A DNA stretch of 64,000 nucleotides, from the NCBI RefSeq assembly GCF_947494875.1, contig NZ_CANLWM010000002.1, positions 248,001 to 312,000 of the forward strand, given 5' to 3'. The translations under genes and the position numbers were made by a program. Of the stretch, positions 45,315 to 53,807 are shown piece by piece. This stretch comes from an uncultured Williamsia sp. GTDB lineage: Bacteria > Actinomycetota > Actinomycetes > Mycobacteriales > Mycobacteriaceae. The notes under the pieces are model-generated. The model was given only the letters and a program-made list of their open reading frames with translations. It was not told where the DNA came from and searched no databases. Every line of letters starts with the position of its first letter. Within the stretch, counting starts at the first letter, position 1.

Positions 45315-45770
45315 TCACCGCGCCGGTGTCGTCGTGGGCGTCTGACCGGGGAACTGCAGGCCCGGGATCGTCGGGAACTGCAGGCCACCGGTGGTGGTCG
45401 TCGGGACGGTCTCGGTGCCCGTCGACTCGTCCTGCCCGTCGGTGGTCGTCGTCGTGCCGCTCGTCGAGGACGGCGCCGACGACGAGGTCGAGCGGCGGGT
45501 GGTCGTCGTCTCCGGGACGTACTCCTCCGTCGTCGACGGGGTGGTCCGGGGCGCGGCGGTCCTGGTCGCATCCGCGGCGTCGACCTGGGCGTAGTGGTCG
45601 ACGCGCTGCCCGTAGAGCGCCAGCAGTCCGACGAACAGCAGCACCATGACCGCCGTCGTCGTGCGGACGCGACCGCCCAGCAGATGCCTCGGGATGCGCG
45701 ACCAGAGAGTGCGCTTCGGATCGTGGTCGTCCGTCGGGGTCTGCGATCGATCGTTCGTGTCGGGGCTCAT
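45315..45770 (-). CDS. Single-pass membrane protein with Thr/Ser-rich exterior
   Basis: A 151-residue protein. A cytoplasmic N-terminus of 38 residues, one transmembrane helix (TTAVMVLLFVGLLALYG) and an external Thr/Ser/Pro-rich domain ending in repeated GLQFP units. It has the position of Rv3103c, a Pro-rich membrane protein between prfB and ftsE in mycobacteria. The ATG overlaps the channel gene's stop (ATGA). Function unknown. Confidence 0.75.
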   Translation of the reverse strand: MSPDTNDRSQTPTDDHDPKRTLWSRIPRHLLGGRVRTTTAVMVLLFVGLLALYGQRVDHYAQVDAADATRTAAPRTTPSTTEEYVPETTTTRRSTSSSAPSSTSGTTTTTDGQDESTGTETVPTTTTGGLQFPTIPGLQFPGQTPTTTPAR

Positions 45771-46738
45771 GAGGACCGCCTCGAGGAGTCGGGTGCGGGT
45801 TGGTCGGACTCGGTCCGGGTCTCGCCGACGCCGGACGGGGTCATGGCGCCGGTCTCGATGCGTTCACCGCTGGCGAGGGCGATGCCGGCCCGGCCGAAGG
45901 ACCGCACGATCCGGGCGCGCAGGTCGCGGCTGACCTCGAACTGCTTGCCCGGCAGGGTGCGCGCGACCATGCGGACGGTGAGGTTGTCGAGCTCGACGTC
46001 GGTGACGCCCATCGACGACGGCTCGTCGAGCAGCAGCGGACGCATCCGTGGGTCGGCGAACGTCTGCTGGCCCACCTTGGTGAGGATCTCGTTGACGCGT
46101 CCCATGTCCGCGCCGACGGGCAACGGGATGTCCACGACGGAGCGCGCCCAGTCCTTGGAGAGGTTGATCGCCTTGACGATCTGACCGTTCGGGACGGTGA
46201 TGACCTCACCGTCGGAGGAGCGGATCCTCGTGACCCGCAGTGTCACGTCCTCGACGGTCCCCTCGGCGGGCGGGATGCCGCCGGTCACCGCGAGTTCGAC
46301 GACGTCGCCGAAGCCGTACTGCTTCTCGGTGATGATGAAGAACCCCGCGAGCAGGTCCTGCACGACGCGCTGTGCGCCGAAACCGAGCGCGGCACCGAGA
46401 ACCGTTGCTGGCGCGACGAAGCCGGTGATCGGCACGCCGAGGGCCTTGATGATGTTGAACGCCGCGACGATGTAGACGATCACGATCGCGACCCAGGAGA
46501 TCACTTGGGCGAGCGAGTGCCGGTGCTTGGCCGTCTCCGACCGCACCAACTCGTCGGACTCCGTGAAGTTGCGGTCGATGCGGGTGGTGATCCGGCTGGT
46601 CGCCCACTGGATGAGGCGCGTCAGGATCAGCGCACCCAGTACGAACAGGACGATCTGCAGACCTTGCAGCGACAGGGCGCGGATCAGGCGGTCGGACCCG
46701 GGGGGCGACCCGACGGCGAGGAACAATACGTCGTGCAC
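45767..46738 (-). CDS. Small-conductance mechanosensitive channel (MscS family)
   Basis: A 323-residue MscS-like channel. Three hydrophobic segments (about 21-42, 74-92 and the pore helix VLGAALGFGAQRVVQDLLAGFFI near 105-127) precede the beta domain (YGFGDVVELAVTGGIPPAEGTVEDVTLRVTRIRSSDGEVITVPNGQI, residues about 132-177), which is diagnostic, and a cytoplasmic alpha/beta domain. It releases osmolytes on hypo-osmotic shock. GTG 46738 is preceded by AGAGGGG. Located 10 bp after prfB and coupled to the next gene, as in mycobacteria (Rv3104c position). Confidence 0.9.
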   Translation of the reverse strand: MHDVLFLAVGSPPGSDRLIRALSLQGLQIVLFVLGALILTRLIQWATSRITTRIDRNFTESDELVRSETAKHRHSLAQVISWVAIVIVYIVAAFNIIKALGVPITGFVAPATVLGAALGFGAQRVVQDLLAGFFIITEKQYGFGDVVELAVTGGIPPAEGTVEDVTLRVTRIRSSDGEVITVPNGQIVKAINLSKDWARSVVDIPLPVGADMGRVNEILTKVGQQTFADPRMRPLLLDEPSSMGVTDVELDNLTVRMVARTLPGKQFEVSRDLRARIVRSFGRAGIALASGERIETGAMTPSGVGETRTESDQPAPDSSRRSS

Positions 46739-46748
46739 AGGTCCCCTC

Positions 46749-47864
46749 TCAGCTCTGCGCGGAGGCCATCCGCCAGCGGATGCCCGACTCGATGAAGCCG
46801 TCGATGTCACCGTCGAGGACCGCGGTGGGGTTGTTGACCTCGTACTCGGTCCGCAGGTCCTTCACCATCTGGTACGGGTGCAGGACATAGGACCGCATCT
46901 GGTTGCCCCAGCTGCTCCCGCCGTCGCCCTTGAGGGCGTCCATCTCGGCGCGCTCCTCCTGGCGCTTGCGCTCGAGGAGCTTGGCCTGCAGCACGCGCAG
47001 CGCGACCGCCTTGTTCTGCAGCTGGCTCTTCTCGTTCTGACAGGTCACGACGATGCCCGTCGGGATGTGGGTCAGACGCACCGCCGAGTCGGTGGTGTTG
47101 ACCGACTGCCCGCCGGGCCCCGAGGAGCGGTAGACGTCGACGCGGAGGTCGTTCTCGTCGATGTCGATGTGGTCGGTGGTCTCGACGACCGGCAGCACCT
47201 CGACCTCGGCGAACGACGTCTGGCGGCGTCCCTGGTTGTCGAACGGACTGATGCGCACGAGGCGGTGCGTCCCCATCTCGATCGACAGGGTCCCGTACAT
47301 GTACGGGGCCTTCACGGCGAACGTCGCGCTCTTGAGTCCGGCCTCCTCGGCGTAGGAGGTGTCGTAGACCTCGACGCCGTACTTGTGCTTCTCGGCCCAG
47401 CGGATGTACATGCGCATCAGCATCTCGGCCCAGTCGGCGGCGTCGACGCCACCGGCGCCGGCGCGGATGTTGACGAGGGCGTCGCGAGCGTCGTACTCGC
47501 CGGCCAACATCGTCTTGACCTCCATGGCCTCGATGTCGGTGCGGAGCGAGGCGCGCTCGGCGTCGGCGTCGGCCAGACCCGCGGTCCGCGCGTCGCCCTC
47601 CTCGTCCTCGGCGAGTTCGTAGAGGACGGGCAGGTCGTCGAGACGGCTGCGGAGTTCGCTGACGCGGCGGAACTCACTCTGCGCGTGCGACAGCTCCGAG
47701 GTGACCTTCTGGGCGTTCTCCTGGTTGTTCCAGAGCTCGGGATCGGCCGCCTCGTGCTCGAGCTCGGCGATGCGCCGGGAGAGCTCCTCGAGGTCGAGGA
47801 CCTTCTCCACCGTGGTGAGGGTGGCGTCGAGGTTCTCGATGTCGGTCTGGACGTCAGGTTGCAC
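46749..47864 (-). CDS. prfB: Peptide chain release factor 2
   Basis: A 371-residue RF2 recognising UGA and UAA. The anticodon-like SPF motif is in [15 protein letters not shown], and the catalytic GGQ in [15 protein letters not shown] near residue 247. The reading frame is continuous from the ATG, so the programmed +1 frameshift found in many bacteria is absent, as in actinobacteria generally. It heads the run prfB - mscS - membrane protein - ftsE - ftsX. Confidence 0.97.
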   Translation of the reverse strand: MQPDVQTDIENLDATLTTVEKVLDLEELSRRIAELEHEAADPELWNNQENAQKVTSELSHAQSEFRRVSELRSRLDDLPVLYELAEDEEGDARTAGLADADAERASLRTDIEAMEVKTMLAGEYDARDALVNIRAGAGGVDAADWAEMLMRMYIRWAEKHKYGVEVYDTSYAEEAGLKSATFAVKAPYMYGTLSIEMGTHRLVRISPFDNQGRRQTSFAEVEVLPVVETTDHIDIDENDLRVDVYRSSGPGGQSVNTTDSAVRLTHIPTGIVVTCQNEKSQLQNKAVALRVLQAKLLERKRQEERAEMDALKGDGGSSWGNQMRSYVLHPYQMVKDLRTEYEVNNPTAVLDGDIDGFIESGIRWRMASAQS

Positions 47865-47935
47865 GGTGGTTCAGGCTACTGGTTCCCCGGTGGCGGTCCG
47901 GCCGACGCAGGGGCTGTCGGCCGATCGCGGTGCGC

Positions 47936-48322
47936 TCAGGCCGCGGGCGGGACCTCCAGCGATCCGAAACGCCAGCTGGTCTCGGCCTTGCCCGGCTTGT
48001 AGACGACGGGCATGTCGGTGCCGATCTTGGGCCACGGGGAATCCGCTCCGAGGACGAGATGCCCGTAGACGTCGGTCGGCGGGGTCTCGGGACCGATGAT
48101 GGTGCCCGAGACCGTGCAGAACATGTCGCCGTTCTTGTCGCCCTGCTCGGCCTGGTCGGACACACCGGTGACGGTGAGGGTGCCCTCGACCAACCCCGCG
48201 GTGCCACCGCCGAACAATCCCCCGCCCGCGGCGCGGCCACCTGCGGCACGTCCGCGCTGCCACTGCAGGACGAGCACCACCAACAGGATCGCGAACATGA
48301 TCGTGAACGCGATGGAGAGCAC
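47936..48322 (-). CDS. Hypothetical single-pass membrane protein
   Basis: A 128-residue protein with an N-terminal transmembrane helix ([20 protein letters not shown]), a Gly/Arg-rich hinge ([10 protein letters not shown]) and an external domain ([39 protein letters not shown]). The GTG at 48322 has a strong AGGAGG site. It is divergent from hisN with 52 bp between starts and 71 bp upstream of prfB. No family recognised. Confidence 0.75.
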   Translation of the reverse strand: MLSIAFTIMFAILLVVLVLQWQRGRAAGGRAAGGGLFGGGTAGLVEGTLTVTGVSDQAEQGDKNGDMFCTVSGTIIGPETPPTDVYGHLVLGADSPWPKIGTDMPVVYKPGKAETSWRFGSLEVPPAA

Positions 48323-48374
48323 CGCGGACCTCCTCTCGCACACCCGCTCGGGCGTGTCTTCTACCGTACCGGGC

Positions 48375-49160
48375 ATGCCCTCGACCCCCGATGACCTGCG
48401 GCTCGCGCTCGCGCTGGCCGACGTCGCCGATGCGATCACCCTCCCGCGGTTCGGCGCGCTCGATCTGCGTGTCGACGACAAACCGGACCTGACGCCCGTC
48501 TCCGACGCCGACCTCGAGGCCGAACGACGACTGCGCGCCGAGCTGGAACGCGAGCGTCCCGGCGACGCCGTCCTCGGCGAGGAGTTCGGGGGCGACGCCG
48601 TGCTCCGTGGTCGCCAGTGGGTGATCGACCCGATCGACGGGACGAAGAACTTCGTCCGCGGCGTACCCGTGTGGGCGACGCTGATCGCGCTCGTCGAGGA
48701 CGGCACGCCGACCGTCGGCGTCGTCTCGGCCCCTGCGCTGGGCAGGCGGTGGTGGGCGGCCGCAGGCCTGGGGGCACACACCCGCGGTCCCGACGCGACC
48801 GAGCGTCCGATCGAGGTCTCGGGCGTCGCCGACCTGTCGTCGGCGAGTTTGTCGTTCGCGAGCCTGAGCGGCTGGGCGGAACGCGGACTGCGCGATCGGT
48901 TCATCGCCCTGACCGACACGGTCTGGCGGGTGCGCGGCTACGGCGACTTCTTCCACTACTGCCTCGTCGCCGAGGGCGCCGTCGACATCGCCTCCGAGCC
49001 CGAGGTCTCGCTCTGGGATCTCGCGCCGCTCGACGTCCTCGTCCGCGAGGCCGGGGGGACCTTCACCGCACTCGACGGCTCGCCCGGTCCCCACGGCGGC
49101 AGCGCCGTCGCCACCAACGGGGCCCTCCACGAGACGGTGCTCAGCGCGCTCCGTCCCTGA
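48375..49160 (+). CDS. hisN: Histidinol-phosphatase HisN (inositol monophosphatase fold)
   Basis: A 261-residue IMPase-family enzyme, probably the histidinol-phosphatase of histidine synthesis. Metal ligands are Glu in VLGEEFGG and two Asp in [17 protein letters not shown]; the distal Asp is in [17 protein letters not shown]. Length and the whole sequence pattern ([31 protein letters not shown]) follow mycobacterial HisN very closely. ATG 48375 gives the expected N-terminus. Confidence 0.9.
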   Translation: MPSTPDDLRLALALADVADAITLPRFGALDLRVDDKPDLTPVSDADLEAERRLRAELERERPGDAVLGEEFGGDAVLRGRQWVIDPIDGTKNFVRGVPVWATLIALVEDGTPTVGVVSAPALGRRWWAAAGLGAHTRGPDATERPIEVSGVADLSSASLSFASLSGWAERGLRDRFIALTDTVWRVRGYGDFFHYCLVAEGAVDIASEPEVSLWDLAPLDVLVREAGGTFTALDGSPGPHGGSAVATNGALHETVLSALRP

Positions 49161-49395
49161 CCGCACCTCGACCCGCGCCGACCTCGGGAACCCGCGCCGC
49201 GCACGGCGCGGATCTGCGGACGTGGCGCGGGTCAGCGGGCACGGCGCGGGTCAGCACGCTCGACGCGGACCGCCCGGATCGGCGCCGACCCGCGTCCGGT
49301 CAGGGAATTCGCGCCATGCACGGCGCGGATCTGCGCGCTCGGAGCGGATCCGTCGTCCGGGGCTGCGGACTGCGTCGCGCGACTAGGCTGATCAC
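49161..49395. repeat. Repeat-rich intergenic region after hisN
   Basis: This 235-bp spacer has no gene. GCACGGCGCGGATCTGCG (18 bp) occurs exactly at 49201-49218 and 49318-49335; GGCGCGGGTCAGC occurs at 49224-49236 and 49243-49255. Further degenerate copies such as CGACGCGGACC lie between. Units are spaced irregularly (about 19-20 bp at the left end). Confidence 0.7.
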
Positions 49396-50058
49396 ATGCG
49401 CGTCACACACTTCGGACACTCCTGCATCCTCGTCGAGATCGACGGCACGACAGTCCTGTTCGACCCCGGTGTGTTCTCCGACGGGTTTGCCGGGATCACC
49501 GGACTCGACGCGATCCTCATCACGCACCAGCACTTCGATCACGTCGACGTCGACCGTCTGCCGGACCTCGTCGCGAACAACCCGGACGCGGTGCTCTACG
49601 CCGATCCGCAGACCACCGAGCAGCTCAACGGCGACTCGGTTGCCGGGTCCTGGACCGCCGCCCACCCCGGTGACGAGTTCGCCATCAAGTCGGTGACGGC
49701 ACGCATCCGCGGCGGCAAACACGCCATCATCCACCCCGACATCGCCCAGATCGACAACGTCGCCTACCTGCTCGGCGACGACGCCACGCCCGGCAAGCTG
49801 ATGCACCCCGGCGACGCGCTGTTCGTGCCCGAGGAGGACGTCGACGTGTTGGCCATCCCCACGGCCGCACCGTGGATGAAGCTCAGCGAGGGCGCCGACT
49901 TCCTCCGGGCCGTCGCGCCGCGCGCGGCGTTCCCCATCCACGAGGCCGTCCTGTCCGACGGCGGCCGGGGCGCCTATTTGTCGATGCTGGAGGGCCTCAA
50001 GGGTTCCGACACCGACTGGCGCACCCTCGACAGGGAGAACGCGCTCGAGATCTCCTGA
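49396..50058 (+). CDS. Metallo-beta-lactamase-fold hydrolase (UPF0173-like)
   Basis: A 220-residue MBL-fold protein. MRVTHFGHSCILVEIDG begins the fold as in UPF0173/UlaG proteins. The metal site THQHFDHVD gives the HxHxDH motif, with later Asp/His in HPGDALF and FPIHEAV. It lacks extra domains, so it is likely a small-molecule or phosphodiester hydrolase; the substrate is unknown. It converges with the DUF2752 gene, four bases away. Confidence 0.88.
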   Translation: MRVTHFGHSCILVEIDGTTVLFDPGVFSDGFAGITGLDAILITHQHFDHVDVDRLPDLVANNPDAVLYADPQTTEQLNGDSVAGSWTAAHPGDEFAIKSVTARIRGGKHAIIHPDIAQIDNVAYLLGDDATPGKLMHPGDALFVPEEDVDVLAIPTAAPWMKLSEGADFLRAVAPRAAFPIHEAVLSDGGRGAYLSMLEGLKGSDTDWRTLDRENALEIS

Positions 50059-50062
50059 GCGT

Positions 50063-50521
50063 TCAGGTGACTGCGGGGAACAGGCCCGTCCCGATGGCGG
50101 CGTCGACCGCGCGCGCCACCCCGTAGACGATCCACACCGCGGCCACCGCGTACAGGACGCGGCTGCGAGCGACGCGCGCCGGCAGGTCGAGATGGGTCGG
50201 CGCGACGACCCGCAGCACAACCACCGCCGCCACCGCGATCATCACGACCGCGAGGCTGATCGGGCCGAAGAGGTTGTCCGCGAACGCCGCCGACAGATCG
50301 CCGTGCGCCGCCGCCACCCAGCTCCGCGTGAGTCCGCAGCCCGGGCACGGCAGTCCGGTGGCGAGTCGGAACGGGCAGAGCACCGGCCCCTCGCCCACCA
50401 CCGAGGTCGGGATCAGGAACGCGGCGACAACGGCACCGCCGCCGACCACCGTCGCGATGGCCGTCGGGGAGGCGTGGCGCCTCTCGCCGGCCGGAGGGGC
50501 CTCCGCGGGCGCGGAGGTCAC
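50063..50521 (-). CDS. DUF2752 membrane protein
   Basis: A 152-residue protein with three to four transmembrane helices. The diagnostic DUF2752 block CPFRLATGLPCPGCGLTRSW carries three Cys that may bind metal or a redox partner. The GTG start overlaps the stop of the TM2-domain gene (GTGA), so they form a pair. Function unknown; such pairs occur widely in actinobacteria. Confidence 0.88.
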   Translation of the reverse strand: MTSAPAEAPPAGERRHASPTAIATVVGGGAVVAAFLIPTSVVGEGPVLCPFRLATGLPCPGCGLTRSWVAAAHGDLSAAFADNLFGPISLAVVMIAVAAVVVLRVVAPTHLDLPARVARSRVLYAVAAVWIVYGVARAVDAAIGTGLFPAVT

Positions 50522-50925
50522 CGAAGGGGTCGACCGTCGGAGTCGGGCACCCGGCGCAGGAGGATGAGGATGAAGTCGATCAGCGCCCAGACGCCGAAGC
50601 CACCGCAGGTGATGAGCTTGAGGATCCCCAGTCCGGTGTAACCGAGCCAGAAGCGGTCGATCCCCAGACCGCCGAGGAAGAACGAGATGATGACGGTGGT
50701 CAGCCAGTCCTTCTCGGAGAACAGTCCCGGTACCTGGGTGACCGGGAACCAGGTGCTCGTCGCGGTGCGCACCTGGGTCTCGGCCTTGATCTGTCCGGTT
50801 CGGACCATCGTCTGCAGATCGGGGTAGGCCAGCGGCCCCCACTCCTGCCCCATCACCGCCGCATAGAAGGTGTCGGTGGCCGGACCCGGCGGCGGTCCGG
50901 GCGTGCCCATCGGGGGGTAGGTCAT
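50518..50925 (-). CDS. GYF_2/TM2-domain membrane protein
   Basis: A 135-residue protein. The N-terminal part (FYAAVMGQEWGPLAYPDLQTMVRTGQI, residues 21-47; then AETQVRTATSTWFPVTQVPGLF) is a GYF_2 fold. The C-terminal TM2 domain contains FFLGGLGIDRFWLGYTGLGILKLITCGGFGVWALIDFILIL as two transmembrane helices joined by the D-R-F turn. It is coupled to the DUF2752 gene downstream. Probably a membrane scaffold; no known substrate. Confidence 0.88.
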   Translation of the reverse strand: MTYPPMGTPGPPPGPATDTFYAAVMGQEWGPLAYPDLQTMVRTGQIKAETQVRTATSTWFPVTQVPGLFSEKDWLTTVIISFFLGGLGIDRFWLGYTGLGILKLITCGGFGVWALIDFILILLRRVPDSDGRPLR

Positions 50926-51010
50926 ATCGGACAGATTAGGCGATCGGCGCTGGTCGCGGGCCTGTGATGCACGTGTTGGACACTCAGTCCACCTGGGGGG
51001 TGACATCCTC

Positions 51011-51048
51011 CTTACCACTCGGTAAGATCGAACTTACCGCTGAGTAAG
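51011..51048. promoter_or_regulatory. Two TetR-type palindromes upstream of the acyl-CoA dehydrogenase pair
   Basis: CTTACCACTCGGTAAG (51011-51026) has 6-bp arms and CTTACCGCTGAGTAAG (51033-51048) has 5-bp arms. Their centres are 22 bp apart, two helical turns, so two dimers would bind on the same face. Sites of the form TTACCN4-6GTAA are typical of TetR regulators of fatty-acid degradation genes. Confidence 0.6.
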
Positions 51049-51114
51049 ATCGGCGACCGGCGTTCATAGCCGACAACTCCATGTCCGTCGAATCACCGAA
51101 CCGTTAGGTGTCAC

Positions 51115-52482
51115 ATGTCCACTCACACCGAGCCCCGCGACACGTCCGCGGTGGGCAAGACAGCTCCGAAGCAGAACGCGATCGGCGTCGCCATGCGCGT
51201 GCTGAGCACCATCACGGGCTCTGACATCGCCGAGCGCTTCGGGCTGCGCGAGCCGATCAACCGCGTGGCCTTCCAGGGCACGAAGTCCGGCTTCCAGACG
51301 CTGGGCGCCGCGAGCCGCGCGTTCAAGTCCGTCCAGGGTGGCGGCCAGCCCAAGCGGCTCAGCACCCCGGGCAAGGACTACTTCAACCTCCGCCCGGACG
51401 ACGAGCAGGAGATGATCGCGAGCACCGCCAAGGAGTTCGCCGAGGAGATCCTCCGACCGGCCGCCCACGACGCCGACGAGGCCGCCGCTGCGCCCGAGGA
51501 GCTGCTGACCCGCTTCGCCGAGCTGGGCATCACCACCATCAACGTGCCCGAGGAGTTCGACGGCGCCGCATCCGAGCGTGGCGTGGTCACCAACGGCCTT
51601 GTCGCCGAGGCGCTCGCCTTCGGCGACATGGGTCTCGCGCTCCCGCTGCTCGCCCCGAGCGGTGTCGCGGCGACGCTGACCCAGTTCGGCAGCGACGGCC
51701 AGCAGAAGACCTATCTGCCCGACTTCGCCGGCGAGGAGGTCCCGCAGGCGTCGGTGGTCATCGCCGAGCCGCGCCCGCTCTTCGACGCGTTCTCCATCAC
51801 CACCCGCGCCACGCGCACCCCGAGCGGCTACAAGCTCGACGGACTGAAGTCGTTCGTCCCGGCCGCCGGCTCGGCCGAGCTGTTCATCGTCGGCGCCCTG
51901 CTCGACGGGCGTCCGGCACTGTTCATCGTCGAGTCCGACTCCGAGGGACTGATCGTCGAGGCCGACCCGGGGATGGGCGTGCGCGCCGCCGGCATGGGTC
52001 GCCTGCTCCTCAACGGTGTGCGGGTCCCCAAGTCCGGTCTGCTGGGCGAGGAGGAAGGCGACGCCGCGTTCGCCGCCTACCGCGACGTCGTGCGCCTCTC
52101 CCGTCTGGGGTGGGCGTCGCTGGCGGTCGGGACCTCGCAGGCCGTCCTCGACTACGTCGTGCCCTACGTGAACACCCGTGAGGCGTTCGGCGAGCCGGTC
52201 TCCAACCGTCAGGGTGTGGCCTTCCCGGTCGCCGTGATGGCCACCGAGCTCGACGCCCTGCGCCTGGTCACCCAGCGCGGCACCTCGCGCGCCGAGCAGG
52301 GCCTGTCCTTCGCCCGCGAGGCGGCACTGGCCCGGAAGCTCGTGTCCGACAAGGGCATGCAAATCGGCTCCGACGGTGTGCAGCTGCTGGGCGGCCACGG
52401 TTTCACCAAGGAGCACCCCGTCGAGCGCTGGTACCGCGATCTGCGCGCCGCCAGCATCGGCGAGGGCATCGTCGTCCTGTAG
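51115..52482 (+). CDS. Acyl-CoA dehydrogenase family protein (atypical subunit)
   Basis: A 455-residue ACAD-fold protein. An unusual N-terminal extension of about 75 residues precedes the helical domain. The middle beta domain (EPRPLFDAF, LDGLKSFVPAAGSAELFIVGAL) and C-terminal domain (GVQLLGGHGFTKEHPVERWYRDLRAASIG) follow. The usual FAD-contacting middle-domain loop is poorly conserved. The protein ends five residues after the putative catalytic-position Glu (SIGEGIVVL), so the last helix of normal ACADs is missing. It may form a heteromer with the next gene product (inference). Confidence 0.85.
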   Translation: MSTHTEPRDTSAVGKTAPKQNAIGVAMRVLSTITGSDIAERFGLREPINRVAFQGTKSGFQTLGAASRAFKSVQGGGQPKRLSTPGKDYFNLRPDDEQEMIASTAKEFAEEILRPAAHDADEAAAAPEELLTRFAELGITTINVPEEFDGAASERGVVTNGLVAEALAFGDMGLALPLLAPSGVAATLTQFGSDGQQKTYLPDFAGEEVPQASVVIAEPRPLFDAFSITTRATRTPSGYKLDGLKSFVPAAGSAELFIVGALLDGRPALFIVESDSEGLIVEADPGMGVRAAGMGRLLLNGVRVPKSGLLGEEEGDAAFAAYRDVVRLSRLGWASLAVGTSQAVLDYVVPYVNTREAFGEPVSNRQGVAFPVAVMATELDALRLVTQRGTSRAEQGLSFAREAALARKLVSDKGMQIGSDGVQLLGGHGFTKEHPVERWYRDLRAASIGEGIVVL

Positions 52483-52519
52483 ACCCTCACTCCCCTTCCT
52501 CCTCGAAAAGAGAGACATC

Positions 52520-53737
52520 ATGGCCATCAATCTCGAGCTCCCGAAGAAGCTCCTGGTCACCGTCGATCAGGCCCACCAGGCGGCGGCGAACATCTTCCGT
52601 CCCGTCTCCCGCAAGTACGACCTGCGCGAGCACGACTACCCCGTCGAGCTGGACACCCTCGCCAGCCTCTACGACGGCCTGTCCGAGGCCGGTCAGGCCG
52701 GCGCGGGCGCCGACGGTGGTCGCAAGCAGCCCCAGAAGGAGCTGCCCGAGGGCGCCGTCGCCAACGGCGGCAACATGCAGGCCTGCCTCAACGTCCTCGA
52801 GACGTCGTGGGGCGACGTGGGTCTCGTGCTCAGCATGCCGTTCCAGGGACTCGGCAACGCCGCCATCTCGGCGGTCGCGACCGACGAGCAGCTGAAGAGC
52901 TTCGGCAAGGTGTGGGCCGCCATGGCCATCACCGAGCCCGGCTTCGGCTCCGACTCCGCCGCGGTGTCGACCACCGCGGTCCTCGACGGCGACGAGTACG
53001 TCATCAACGGCGAGAAGATCTACGTGACGGCCGGTTCCCGCGCCACCCACATCGTGGTGTGGGCGACGGTGGACAAGAGTGCGGGTCGCGCGGCCATCAA
53101 GAGCTTCGTCGTCCCGCGTGACCACCCGGGCGTCACCATCGAGCGCCTCGAGCACAAGCTGGGCATCAAGGTGTCCGACACCGCGCAGATCCGCTTCGAG
53201 AACTGCCGCATCCCGAAGGAGAACCTGCTGGGTTCGCCCGAGGTGGACACCAAGAAGGGCTTCGGCGGCGTCATGCAGACGTTCGACAACACGCGCCCGA
53301 TGGTGGCCGCGATGGCGGTCGGCGTGACGCGCGCGGCGCTCGAGGAGATCCGTCGTCTCCTCGAGGAGGCCGGCGTCGAGATCGACTACGACAAGCCCGC
53401 CCAGTCGCAGCATGCCGCGGCCGCGGAGTTCATCCGCCTCGAGTCCGACTTCGAGGGCGCGTACCTGCTGATGCTGCGGGCGGCGTGGATGGCCGATAAC
53501 AAGGAGCCCAACTCCAAGGAGGCGTCGATGTCGAAGGCCAAGGCCGGACGCACCGTCGTCGACGTGACCACCCGGGCCGTGGAGCTCGCGGGCACCTTGG
53601 GCTACTCCGAGCACCTGCTCCTGGAGAAGTGGGCACGCGACTCGAAGATCCTGGACATCTTCGAGGGCACCCAGCAGATCCAGAACCTGGTCATCGCGCG
53701 GCGCGTGCTGAACAAGACCAGCGCCGAACTGAAGTGA
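52520..53737 (+). CDS. Acyl-CoA dehydrogenase
   Basis: A 405-residue ACAD. The FAD-binding block MAITEPGFGSDSAAVSTTA, GEKIYVTAGSRATHIVVWA and the catalytic-base segment ILDIFEGTQQIQNLVIARRVL (Glu near 382) are all canonical. It oxidises an acyl-CoA at C2-C3, passing electrons to ETF. Start ATG 52520 is 37 bp after the preceding ACAD gene and follows AAGAGAG. The two are probably one transcript controlled from the palindromes at 51.0 kb. Chain-length preference cannot be read from sequence. Confidence 0.93.
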   Translation: MAINLELPKKLLVTVDQAHQAAANIFRPVSRKYDLREHDYPVELDTLASLYDGLSEAGQAGAGADGGRKQPQKELPEGAVANGGNMQACLNVLETSWGDVGLVLSMPFQGLGNAAISAVATDEQLKSFGKVWAAMAITEPGFGSDSAAVSTTAVLDGDEYVINGEKIYVTAGSRATHIVVWATVDKSAGRAAIKSFVVPRDHPGVTIERLEHKLGIKVSDTAQIRFENCRIPKENLLGSPEVDTKKGFGGVMQTFDNTRPMVAAMAVGVTRAALEEIRRLLEEAGVEIDYDKPAQSQHAAAAEFIRLESDFEGAYLLMLRAAWMADNKEPNSKEASMSKAKAGRTVVDVTTRAVELAGTLGYSEHLLLEKWARDSKILDIFEGTQQIQNLVIARRVLNKTSAELK

Positions 53738-53762
53738 CCACGCGCGCCTGAGAGCGCACAGG

Positions 53763-53797
53763 CGACGGCCCGGACACCGCGTGTGTCCGGGCCGTCG
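53763..53797. terminator. Hairpin terminator after the acyl-CoA dehydrogenase pair
   Basis: A perfect 15-bp stem (53763-53777 with 53783-53797) and a five-base loop CGCGT, between two convergent genes 26 and 11 bp away; it may stop both transcripts. Confidence 0.75.
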
Positions 53798-53807
53798 TCG
53801 TCTCCGG

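Noticed and set aside
46749-47864. Programmed frameshift in prfB
   Set aside because: The RF2 frame is continuous from start to stop, with no in-frame early TGA.
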